NCBI GenBank assembly: GCA_023230535.1
Contig: JALNXC010000009.1
Coordinates: 1 to 13,215 of the forward strand
DNA length: 13,215 bases
Source of the DNA: Alkaliphilus sp.
Lineage (GTDB): Bacteria > Bacillota > Clostridia > Peptostreptococcales > Natronincolaceae
Direction of reading: 5' to 3'
In this document: positions 5,000 through 10,465 of the stretch, piece after piece
Numbering within the stretch: position 1 is the first letter of the stretch
Layout: every line of letters starts with the position of its first letter
Notes under the pieces: model-generated
Databases searched by the model: none
Seen by the model: only the letters and a program-made list of their open reading frames with translations
Told to the model about the DNA's origin: nothing
Made by a program: the position numbers and the translations under genes

Positions 5000-5194
5000 T
5001 TACTTCACCGACAAACACACGGTGCATCGCCATTGACAACCCGTGCCACCTTTACCACGGGCTTTATTGTGGAGACGTTTTCCATTACCATATTTCTTAT
5101 CTTGAAATATATGATCACAAGAACATGGCAAGATAGCCGTATTTCGGTTTGGATCAACTGTTACATTACCAATCTGTTCTTTTTTCTTTGCCAT
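5000..5194 (-). CDS. small Cys-rich, probably zinc-binding protein, 64 aa
   Basis: Five cysteines are visible: C-x-C near residue 24 ('LPCSCDH') and C-x3-C-x2-C at the end ('GCQWRCTVC'), with a histidine next to the first pair. This suits a single structural zinc site. The middle is basic and Gly-rich ('NKARGKGGTG'). It starts from ATG with GAAAGG eight nucleotides upstream. It follows a large folded RNA and its terminator (5221-5750) and is followed by a 3' pseudoknot. A nucleic-acid-binding role is plausible for a basic zinc protein, but no family is recognised. Confidence 0.78.
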   Translation of the reverse strand: MAKKKEQIGNVTVDPNRNTAILPCSCDHIFQDKKYGNGKRLHNKARGKGGTGCQWRCTVCLSVK

Positions 5195-5220
5195 TTTACT
5201 TTCCTTTCATGTTGCTTGTT

Positions 5221-5257
5221 AAAAAATTAAACGGGGGCTTACGCGTAAATACCCCCG
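5221..5257 (-). terminator. intrinsic terminator at the end of the 490-nt RNA
   Basis: On the minus strand CGGGGG is followed by a 14-nt loop containing the self-complementary TTACGCGTAA, then CCCCCG and TTTAATTTTTT. The G/C stem plus U-rich tail makes a good terminator for leftward transcription. It sits between the folded region and the ribosome site of the gene at 5000-5194. Confidence 0.75.
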
Positions 5258-5750
5258 CCTCAAGTTTCCGCTTAGTCAATGGAGTGTATCGTGGACCCAT
5301 ACATTCATGTACGGCTCCTAACCGACTTTATCTCCTATAAGCTTCGTTAGCTTATCATCCGCAAACGGGCTCGTTTTATTGCCTCAAATTTCAACAAGAT
5401 ATTTTATCTGTTTACTCTACAAGGCTTTACCACCGTTTTATAGGACACCTTAAGGATTCAAGGATTTTGGTTCGTTAGCCCCTAACAGCTAGCAAGGTAA
5501 AAGGCCATTTACCTCCGGTGTCTACTCCTTTTAACTAATTAAAGGCCTTTAGTCTCAAGGATTCAGGGTTTCTGTACCATCTTCTTCATAGTATAGGCTA
5601 ACTCATAGAGGAACAGGTTGTGTCCTCCGTTGCTCCTACTACAAACCCTTTTTCGGAGCTATCGTCAATCAACACGACTTGGAAAGGTTGCCATAACACT
5701 ATTGTGTTAATTTACCAGGTAAAAAAAGCCCTATGTATCAATTGACGAAA
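5258..5750 (-). ncRNA. large structured noncoding RNA candidate, about 490 nt (R5)
   Basis: No reading frame of plausible quality exists here, but complementarity is dense: TCGTCAAT/ATTGACGA closes a 5' domain (5741-5748 with 5662-5669), followed by AACAC-AATA-GTGTT, GGTAAA/TTTACC (5496-5513), GTTAG-CCC-CTAAC (5474-5486), ATAAGC/GCTTAT (5337-5355) and TACAT-TC-ATGTA. TGAATCCTT occurs twice. The minus strand is inferred from the terminator at its left end and the direction of flanking genes. Size and density recall the large ornate phage RNAs (ROOL and GOLLD classes), which also occur near tRNA genes. A match to either cannot be judged by eye. A TTTACA-N17-TATTAT promoter-like pair lies upstream, at 5844-5872. 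Confidence 0.6.
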
Positions 5751-5843
5751 TTATATAAAAACATCAATAAAAACAATCACAACAATAGACCATATTAAAA
5801 CTAACAATGATACTTTGAAATCTTCGCTTATTTTTTTCCACAT
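5751..5843 (-). CDS. tiny membrane peptide, 30 aa
   Basis: ATG at 5841-5843 is preceded by GAGG at 10 nt. The first ten residues are polar and charged (MWKKISEDFK), then residues 11-30 form a continuous hydrophobic helix that ends at the stop ('VSLLVLIWSIVVIVFIDVFI'). This is the topology of a minimal single-span membrane protein. The gene lies between the lipoprotein gene at 5937-6152 and the folded RNA at 5258-5750. A sigma70-like pair overlaps its ribosome site, so some transcripts may start inside the frame and carry only the RNA. The similar 25-aa and 44-aa peptides support the call. Confidence 0.55.
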   Translation of the reverse strand: MWKKISEDFKVSLLVLIWSIVVIVFIDVFI

Positions 5844-5890
5844 AATAATACATCCTCAGATATTTGTAAACATTATTTATTTTAAAGTGG

Positions 5891-5927
5891 GCCGGTATTT
5901 ATTTATATACCGTTGCCGGCTCAACGG
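5891..5927 (-). ncRNA. 3'-UTR H-type pseudoknot, copy C
   Basis: On the minus strand, 9 nt after the stop of the gene at 5937-6152: CCGTTG, A, GCCGG, CAACGG, then the 14-nt loop TATATAAATAAATA and CCGGC. The first stem is 6 bp and the second 5 bp, with a one-nucleotide first loop, as expected for a compact H-type pseudoknot. An alternative hairpin (CGGTAT/ATACCG) could compete with the second stem. Confidence 0.8.
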
Positions 5928-5936
5928 ATTAAAATC

Positions 5937-6152
5937 CTACTTTGTTTCTCTGCCGAAGTCGAGATCACCCATCTCATGATCACGCATTCTATTGAACTCC
6001 GCAGCGTTTTCCAGATCGGCCAACTCATGGTCTCGAATTTCTTCGATTTTTGCGACACCATCGATATTTTTATTATGGTAATTTGCACATGACGCAAATC
6101 CAATCGTCATGGTTACCACCACTGTCGCCACCAACACTTTTAAATGTTTCAT
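5937..6152 (-). CDS. small secreted lipoprotein-like protein, 71 aa
   Basis: Residues 1-22 form a bacterial export signal: basic start (MKHLK), hydrophobic core ('VLVATVVVTMTIGFA') and Cys22 in the context F-A-S-C, close to a lipobox. Lipidation at Cys22 would leave a mature peptide of about 50 residues. The mature part contains a short internal repeat, RDHELADLE and RDHEMGDLD, and is acidic. An AAAGG ribosome site sits about 11 nt before the ATG. A phage lipoprotein could act in superinfection exclusion or lysis control. That is inference from localisation only. Confidence 0.75.
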   Translation of the reverse strand: MKHLKVLVATVVVTMTIGFASCANYHNKNIDGVAKIEEIRDHELADLENAAEFNRMRDHEMGDLDFGRETK

Positions 6153-6223
6153 ATTTATACATTCCTTTCTTTTTTATATAATTCAAACGTATTACAGTAT
6201 TTATACACAACACATTAAAATGG

Positions 6224-6260
6224 CTGGGTATTATTTTTTATACCGTTGCCCAGTCAACGG
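6224..6260 (-). ncRNA. 3'-UTR H-type pseudoknot, copy D
   Basis: On the minus strand, 11 nt after the stop of the gene at 6272-6448: CCGTTG, A, CTGGG, CAACGG, the 14-nt loop TATAAAAAATAATA and CCCAG. Compared with copy C, both sides of the second stem have changed together (GCCGG/CCGGC to CTGGG/CCCAG), while the first stem is identical. Confidence 0.8.
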
Positions 6261-6271
6261 AACTTCCGTCA

Positions 6272-6448
6272 TCAGGCGAAAGTAATAAACTCAAAGTCCC
6301 TAACCTTCAGATCCTTAGAGACTTTCCTAAGGTTATCAGTAAACTTAACAGCGTTGCCCTTGGAAGTAAACACACGGGCCTTGCCGGAACGGGCCATCAG
6401 AACACGACCCTTCTTCAGAACAATGGTTTTCACAGCTTTGGCGGCCAT
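6272..6448 (-). CDS. small basic hypothetical protein, 58 aa
   Basis: The frame starts with MAAKAVKTIVLKKGRVLMAR and is rich in Lys and Arg throughout, ending 'VRDFEFITFA'. A strong ribosome site, GGAAAGGAGG, lies 8 nt before the ATG, one of the best in the window. Its codons are more GC-rich than those of its neighbours, as for the PC4-like and HU-like genes, which may indicate high expression or later acquisition. The basic, beta-rich character suggests nucleic acid binding, but no family is recognised. A 3' pseudoknot follows, and the left large RNA element begins just upstream. Confidence 0.78.
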   Translation of the reverse strand: MAAKAVKTIVLKKGRVLMARSGKARVFTSKGNAVKFTDNLRKVSKDLKVRDFEFITFA

Positions 6449-6499
6449 ATTTAGACCCTCCTTTCCTGGGACTTGAATATTTGAGAACTCATTTAATAA

Positions 6500-7390
6500 A
6501 TCAATATTAAAACATTTGATTCATCAAGTCAACTCTCAACAATTTTTTATTTTTTCTAATGTTTTTAAAGTTTTTTGACCCGGGTCGAAAAGATTGAAGT
6601 GAATGAACAGCCGTTTAATAACACCTCTACTCCTGGTCTGCAGCCCAGTTTCATGGCGGTGAGGATCCTATCCTCAATTACTGGCTCAAGATATAAATCT
6701 AAAGGTTAAAGGTTAAGTTGAAAAGTTTTTAATTGACTTGGATTCTTGTCTCAATTTCTGTACTGAGTTTAACAAACTCAGGTCGAACAGTAAACAACAA
6801 TTTTTTCGAGAAATTTTAGATGTTTTAACAGGACATCAAGGATTATTCAACAATGTTGTTTCTAACCCTAATTAACCCGTCGATCCTTTAGTGTCTATTG
6901 AAAACCTTAATGGTTTAAATGACTTGACGGATCGATTGCGATGATTAAACACTGTCTCGATTTTTACTAAGGATAACACTAACAAATTGACCCGTCAATT
7001 AAGAAAATTTTTTCAGGTGTCTACAAAAAGTCACACACCCTTGACGAGCCTTTTCTCACTCACTGAAAGCATCATAACATACTGAAATCTCAAGGTAAAT
7101 GACCAAAAATATATAATAAAAACAAAGGCTTAGCCGTAACCTCTTGAAAGGATATGCATGTATACTAATGCTCACACCACATCGCCCCAACCACTTGATA
7201 TGGTAGTGGAAATACCAGCGGAGGTGAGCCAGGATCGTGGAGGTTCGATCCGAAAGCGGTATGAAGGTCAGACTACGCTGCTCAAATCATTAGACTTTTT
7301 TAACCATTTCCGTCGATTCTACTGGACACTCAATAAATACAGGGGTTTACGCTGCGTAATTATATATAATTATAGATCACCGTCCAGATA
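6500..7390 (-). ncRNA. large noncoding RNA candidate, left copy
   Basis: About 890 nt with no credible gene. It is homologous, in inverted orientation, to 7716-8560. Three collinear blocks anchor this: 6717-6753 with 8219-8254, 6990-7025 with 8023-8058 (36 of 36 identical), and 7226-7294 with 7860-7928 (68 of 69 identical). Between the blocks the sequences diverge, while hairpins persist, for example TTTTGACCCGGGTCGAAAA here and GTGACCGGTCAC there. Such a pattern of conserved islands in variable sequence is typical of large structured RNAs. The minus strand is inferred from the leftward genes beyond it, and ends are approximate. A frame at 7158-7391 overlaps the conserved core but has no ribosome site. 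Confidence 0.6.
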
Positions 7391-7586
7391 GACCCTACAG
7401 GGCCAAGAATGTATACAAAAGTAGACGAATGAGATTTATTTATTCACTGAATCACATTCAATCATTAAATCTTATTCAATAAATATTGATTAGTAAGAAC
7501 ACTATGGTTAATGAATCTTCAAGTCTTATTTGCTGAATCTTATTTATTAACTGAATGTTATTCATTTATTCAATTAATCTTATTTA

Positions 7587-7615
7587 TTCACTGAATGATA
7601 TTCAGTCAATATTAT
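7587..7615 (+). promoter_or_regulatory. promoter-like sequence, upstream copy
   Basis: TTCACT, a 17-nt spacer and TATTAT. The palindromic repeat overlaps the -35 and spacer, the position expected of an operator. The same arrangement recurs at 7681-7709. Confidence 0.4.
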
Positions 7616-7680
7616 CTATTTATTATATAATTAAATAATAGTCTTTAAATGACCTATGGTTAGTGAATGTCCAATAGTCA

Positions 7681-7709
7681 TTAACTAAATGATATTCAGT
7701 CAATATTAT
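7681..7709 (+). promoter_or_regulatory. promoter-like sequence before the right large RNA
   Basis: TTAACT, a 17-nt spacer and TATTAT (5 of 6 to the -10 consensus, 4 of 6 to the -35). It overlaps the fourth palindromic site. Transcription would start near 7716 and run through the right large element toward the plus-strand genes. Confidence 0.45.
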
Positions 7710-7715
7710 TCATTT

Positions 7716-8560
7716 GAGTTTACAGAGCCCGAGAACCGTGTTATCATTGATAAAAATGTGTATGTTTCCGTAACACCATCGGATATCTATATAATTAAAG
7801 ATAATAAGTCCTTGTTTTTATTGAGTATACACCAGGATCGACGGAAACGATCTAAAATATCTAATGATTTGAGCAGCGTAGTCTGACCTTCATACCGCTT
7901 TCGGATCGAACCTCCGCGATCCTGGCTCGTCCTGGAGGGTCGGAGCCAGCAACCATAGGGCTCCTCCGGTTAGATTCGTGTACTAAAATATACATGTCAC
8001 GGATAAAGACAGCGTTCACATATGTAGACACCTGAAAAAATTTTCTTAATTGACGGGTGACCGGCGTTATAGTATACTGTTTTCAGATGGTTAGGGTAAA
8101 GGGTTATTTGATGTGGGAATTTTCAAGTATTTTCAGACCCTAAGTCGAAACCTTTAAAATTATTAGAAAAAAATTATGGTTTACGACGCCGACCCCCTTT
8201 GTTAGTATGTATCCATCGTGAGACAAGAACCCAAGTCAACTAAAACTTTTCAACTTTACATTTAACCAATATTGAAATACAATAGTCTTGTAATTGGGAT
8301 CCTGTGGATCTCTCCTCCATAGAAAAGGCCTTAAAGGCGCCAGGGCCGAAGTATTGGAGTTATTTTTGACTGATTATCAACCCTTTTAGTGACCGGTCAC
8401 AAAATTTTTAATAAAATAAACACTTTGAGAATCGAAAAAATCAATTAAACGGGGTACGTTAGAGAATAAAGGTGACACTTTATCAACCTTTAGAGTAGGT
8501 TAGCGACGATTAATATATGTCACTATATTGTTAATATCTTTAAAGAGTTGCGTAAAAATC
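7716..8560 (+). ncRNA. large noncoding RNA candidate, right copy
   Basis: About 845 nt, homologous in inverted orientation to 6500-7390. Its outer end (8449-8556) is also related to the small element at 1682-1839, with a compensatory change in a six-pair helix. Further hairpins include ATCG-ACGGAAA-CGAT near 7838-7852, GGATCG/CGATCC near 7902-7923 and AACG-GGGTA-CGTT near 8447-8461. With the plus strand as RNA these loops are mostly purine-rich, and the tandem promoter-like sequences point into the element. The plus strand is therefore favoured but not proven. Large ornate phage RNAs such as GOLLD have this size. Membership is untested. Confidence 0.6.
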
Positions 8561-8583
8561 CCCTATAAACATTTATAATTTAA

Positions 8584-8603
8584 TTGAGTCTTTGGATACT
8601 CAA
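8584..8603 (+). promoter_or_regulatory. hairpin just upstream of a ribosome site
   Basis: TTGAGT and ACTCAA enclose an 8-nt loop, and the GAAAGG ribosome site begins 1 nt later. It could modulate translation of the gene at 8618 or mark the processed end of the upstream RNA. Confidence 0.4.
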
Positions 8604-8617
8604 GAAAGGAAAAGATA

Positions 8618-8998
8618 ATGTTTAACAAGGAAAAGGTGAAAATTCTCCGAATTGAGATTACAGAGGCATTAAAGGAAGTAGAGCGTGCCCATGGTGTGAA
8701 ATTCAACCTTGGTGTTATTTCATTCGGTGAAACAGACTTCCGGACGCAGTTGACTTGCATTATGCCCGGAGTTAATGGTGATAATATTTATGAAATTGAG
8801 TGGCATAAATTTCATAGCAATTATGGACTTGTTAAAAACGATCTGGGACGGGAATTTATTCCGGCACCAGGAGCAGATACATTCAAAATTGTTGGTATCA
8901 AAAGAAGCAATCGTAAATATCCCATAATTGCCCGTAATACAAGGACAAATAAATTACATAAATTTACTGTATTTGCGGTTACAAATGGGTTTATGTAG
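8618..8998 (+). CDS. conserved-looking phage hypothetical protein, 126 aa
   Basis: The layout resembles an orphan family seen in many tailed phages: a helical start (residues 3-25), then 'HGVKFNLGVISFGETDFR' at about 25-42, a variable middle, and a C-terminal strand-rich part with 'FKIVGIKRSNRKYPIIAR'. Its biochemical role is unknown. The start has GAAAGG nine to ten nucleotides before ATG. It is the first gene right of the noncoding centre and would be downstream of the right large RNA in the same transcript. Recognition is from memory of the family pattern, not a search. Confidence 0.82.
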   Translation: MFNKEKVKILRIEITEALKEVERAHGVKFNLGVISFGETDFRTQLTCIMPGVNGDNIYEIEWHKFHSNYGLVKNDLGREFIPAPGADTFKIVGIKRSNRKYPIIARNTRTNKLHKFTVFAVTNGFM

Positions 8999-9008
8999 AA
9001 TATTCCTA

Positions 9009-9030
9009 CCCGGGTGGGATAAAACCCGGG
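9009..9030 (+). other. 3' stem-loop after the 126-aa gene
   Basis: CCCGGGT and ACCCGGG form a 7-bp stem with loop GGGATAAA, 11 nt after the stop. No U-tract follows, so it is not a standard terminator. CCC-GGGT-GGG followed by ACCC can alternatively form a short pseudoknot, which would parallel the 3' motif seen after other genes. Confidence 0.55.
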
Positions 9031-9060
9031 CCACTTTCAAGTAATACTTTAAATGACTGA

Positions 9061-9218
9061 AGCGGATATTCTCAGGAAACGATGGTTCACCGCTATATAA
9101 ATAGAACCGTATCATATACTGTAGTGGTATATGGTCTAGACGCCCAGTGTGGACTGCTGTGACCCGTCCGGCTCTGATATAACCTAGCGTATCCGTGAGT
9201 CCGGCACGTTATCCGGAC
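9061..9218 (+). ncRNA. candidate structured RNA or leader (R7)
   Basis: The 346-nt gap between genes contains nested helices: AGCGG/CCGCT (9061-9094), CATATAC/GTATATG (9113-9133) and GTCCGG/CCGGAC (9199-9218). A second GTCCGG at 9166-9171 can compete for the same CCGGAC, so two mutually exclusive folds exist. It is GC-richer than its AT-rich flanks. A promoter (9264-9292) lies downstream, so it is more likely a separate RNA or 3' region than a leader. No known family is recognised. Confidence 0.45.
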
Positions 9219-9263
9219 ACAATTTATAATTTATTTCTCAATTATAAGAAATAAATTTCTCAA

Positions 9264-9292
9264 TTTACGATCTTTTTAATTTTTGTTAGAAT
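9264..9292 (+). promoter_or_regulatory. sigma70-like promoter for the PC4-like gene
   Basis: TTTACG, a 17-nt spacer and TAGAAT, with a start expected near 9299, about 45 nt before the ATG. A 12-bp AT-only inverted repeat (AATTTATTTCT...AGAAATAAATT) lies just upstream. Confidence 0.6.
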
Positions 9293-9344
9293 GTTTTTAG
9301 TGAGTGAGAAAAATGTTTTTCATTTTAAACGAAAGGAAATGACA

Positions 9345-9593
9345 ATGGCGGCATTTGATCCGACTAAGGATAAAAAATTGGCGAGCAAAGTGCTGGAAAG
9401 CAAAGACGGTGGTACGACTTCTATAGTTGTTTCCGCCCATGAGTACAATGGCGGTGAGCCGAAGATCCAGATCGGTAGAATAGTGTTTTATAAAAATGGC
9501 AATACCGGCCATAAGAAAGTCGGACGTATGACCCTGGAAGAGTCCATGGCAGTTGCGGGTATTATTCCTGAAATTATGTCCGCAATTAAATAG
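9345..9593 (+). CDS. PC4/YdbC-like small nucleic-acid-binding protein, 82 aa
   Basis: The central strands and final helix follow the pattern of the PC4/YdbC single-stranded-DNA-binding fold: 'EYNGGEPKIQIGRIVFYKNG', then a short basic turn, 'GRMTLEESMAVAG' and a C-terminal helix. Members bind single-stranded or melted DNA and act in transcription or replication. The frame is open from 9291, but the ribosome site GAAAGG at 9331-9336 lies 8 nt before the ATG at 9345, which is chosen. An ATG at 9339 is too close to that site. Its codons are more GC-rich than nearby orphans. Similarity is judged by eye, and an unrelated beta-sheet protein remains possible. Confidence 0.7.
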   Translation: MAAFDPTKDKKLASKVLESKDGGTTSIVVSAHEYNGGEPKIQIGRIVFYKNGNTGHKKVGRMTLEESMAVAGIIPEIMSAIK

Positions 9594-9601
9594 GGTATAA
9601 A

Positions 9602-9636
9602 CCGGGCGTCTTATTCGGTATATAAAAATCAGGCGT
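9602..9636 (+). ncRNA. degenerate 3' pseudoknot-like element, copy F
   Basis: Eight nucleotides after the stop of the 82-aa gene, CCG...CGG is followed by TATATAAAAATCA, nearly identical to the conserved third loop of the pseudoknot family. The second stem is poor: GGCGTC could pair with GGCGTT only through several G-U pairs. It looks like a decayed or variant copy and is followed by a terminator. Confidence 0.4.
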
Positions 9637-9641
9637 TGGTC

Positions 9642-9675
9642 TGGTCCGAACCGTATAATCGGACCACCTCTTTTT
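9642..9675 (+). terminator. intrinsic terminator
   Basis: TGGTCCGA and TCGGACCA form an 8-bp stem with a 9-nt loop, followed by CCTCTTTTTAATT. It ends the 82-aa gene transcript before the separate HU promoter. Confidence 0.8.
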
Positions 9676-9769
9676 AATTAGAATTTAAGAAAAAAAATAA
9701 TTTACTTAATATTCTGATTAGAATATACTAAGAAAAAGTAGTTAAAAACCCAAAAAGAAAAAAAAGTAG

Positions 9770-9798
9770 TTTACACAAAAAACAAGCTGAGTTATAAT
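9770..9798 (+). promoter_or_regulatory. strong sigma70-like promoter of the HU-like gene
   Basis: TTTACA, a 17-nt spacer and a perfect TATAAT. An A-rich stretch upstream (about 9685-9768) could act as an UP element. This is the best promoter in the window, consistent with an abundant chromosomal protein. Confidence 0.85.
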
Positions 9799-9843
9799 GG
9801 GTTTAAAAGTAAAAAAGAGTGTTTTAAATAACCACACAACATT

Positions 9844-9862
9844 CCCCCATAAAAAATAGGGG
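9844..9862 (+). promoter_or_regulatory. 5'-UTR hairpin of the HU-like mRNA
   Basis: CCCC and GGGG enclose an A-rich loop of about ten nucleotides. The hairpin ends about 9 nt before the AAAGGAG ribosome site. It may stabilise the 5' end of the transcript. Confidence 0.4.
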
Positions 9863-9884
9863 AAACATTGAAAGGAGAAGTAAA

Positions 9885-10238
9885 ATGAACAAAGCTGATC
9901 TCAAGAAAGCCGTTGCGGCCGACACTGGACTTACCCAGAAAGATGCGGGCATTGCCATCGATGCAGTTCTCGAAAACATCAAAGCAGGTCTTGTTGAAGA
10001 TGGTAAAGTGACCCTGGTGGGATTCGGAACCCTGAATGCAGTGATTCAGGCGCCTCGAAAAGCCCGAAACCCCAAAACCGGCGAGGCCATCGACGTTCCT
10101 GAAAAGGTCGTTGTGAAGTTCAAGCCTGCCGCGGCCTTCAAAGAAGCTGCACTCGGTGCAAACCTGCCTGTAAAGGCGACCAAAAAGGTAGCCGAGGATG
10201 AAGTTGACGGTGAAGTTGAAGCTGAAGACGGCGAGTAG
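9885..10238 (+). CDS. HU/IHF-family DNA-binding protein with acidic tail, 117 aa
   Basis: Residues 1-90 are a complete HU-type fold: two N-terminal helices ('MNKADLKKAVAADTGLTQKD'), the 'VGFGTL' strand turn at 45-50, the DNA-binding arm with 'RKARNPKTGE' at 58-67 and the conserved Pro72, then 'VVVKFKPAAAFKEA'. HU proteins are usually about 90 aa; here a 25-residue extension turns strongly acidic at the end (EDEVDGEVEAEDGE). It would bend and compact DNA as a dimer. A strong promoter and AAAGGAG ribosome site imply high expression. The gene is clearly GC-richer than surrounding genes, suggesting codon adaptation or acquisition from a GC-richer source. Acidic tails on phage HU-like proteins could tune DNA binding, which is inference. 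Confidence 0.95.
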   Translation: MNKADLKKAVAADTGLTQKDAGIAIDAVLENIKAGLVEDGKVTLVGFGTLNAVIQAPRKARNPKTGEAIDVPEKVVVKFKPAAAFKEAALGANLPVKATKKVAEDEVDGEVEAEDGE

Positions 10239-10247
10239 TAAAAATGG

Positions 10248-10268
10248 GGCGGGGAATAGTTCCCCGCC
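10248..10268 (+). other. 3' stem-loop of the HU-like mRNA
   Basis: GGCGGGGAA and TTCCCCGCC form a 9-bp stem with loop TAG, beginning 9 nt after the stop. No U-tract follows (TCATATAT), so it is more likely a 3' stabiliser or weak terminator, backed up by the terminator at 10368. Confidence 0.65.
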
Positions 10269-10367
10269 TCATATATAACCAAAATACTATAATCATAGAA
10301 AAGATAAGCTAATAATGATTAGGTTTCCGCCTATTAATAATTTATAGTGAATTATAAAAATCTAACG

Positions 10368-10401
10368 GGGGGATTGTGTTTAACACAATTCCCCTTTTTT
10401 T
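10368..10401 (+). terminator. strong intrinsic terminator
   Basis: GGGGGATTGTG and CACAATTCCCC form an 11-bp stem (one G-U pair) with loop TTTAA and a tail of seven T. It separates the HU-like transcript from the NADAR gene cluster. Confidence 0.92.
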
Positions 10402-10402
10402 G

Positions 10403-10431
10403 TTTACAAAGTTGATTATATATATCATAAT
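10403..10431 (+). promoter_or_regulatory. sigma70-like promoter for the NADAR cluster
   Basis: TTTACA, a 17-nt spacer and CATAAT, immediately after the terminator T-tract. A TATAAT 4 nt further downstream (10434-10439) is an alternative -10. Confidence 0.65.
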
Positions 10432-10465
10432 ATATAATAAATTTTGTAAATAAAGATCATGAATA

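Larger units (their letters stand above)
7440..7710. repeat. AT-rich divergence region with four palindromic sites
   Basis: The inverted-repeat motif ACTRAAT-NNN-ATTCA occurs at 7446-7460, 7550-7564, 7590-7604 and 7684-7698. The last two are embedded in a longer 26-nt match (7590-7615 with 7684-7709). A second repeated phrase, CTATGGTTARTGAAT, occurs near 7503 and 7654. The region lies exactly where gene direction switches and between the two large RNA copies. It could be a divergent control region with operators, or a replication origin with iterons. Confidence 0.65.

Noticed and set aside
5258..5750. Group I or II intron, RNase P RNA or tmRNA
   Set aside because: I could not find the diagnostic core motifs of any of these by eye, and no interrupted gene flanks it.
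6246..6476. Plus-strand frame of 76 codons
   Set aside because: It is the antisense shadow of the 58-aa minus-strand gene, which has a very strong ribosome site and a following pseudoknot.
7158..7391. Plus-strand frame of 77 codons in the left large element
   Set aside because: No ribosome site, and upstream parts are not conserved in the related element. The shared core keeps hairpins, and its relative has no start codon in the matching frame.
7440..7710. CRISPR array
   Set aside because: The repeats are short, imperfect, irregularly spaced and palindromic, with no uniform spacers.
7689..7886. Plus-strand frame of 65 codons in the right large element
   Set aside because: It starts inside the promoter-like repeat, has no ribosome site, and is not conserved in the left copy.
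6500..8560. Insertion sequence or transposon with long inverted repeats
   Set aside because: No transposase frame lies between the repeats. Similarity is in islands rather than continuous, and no flanking target duplication is visible.
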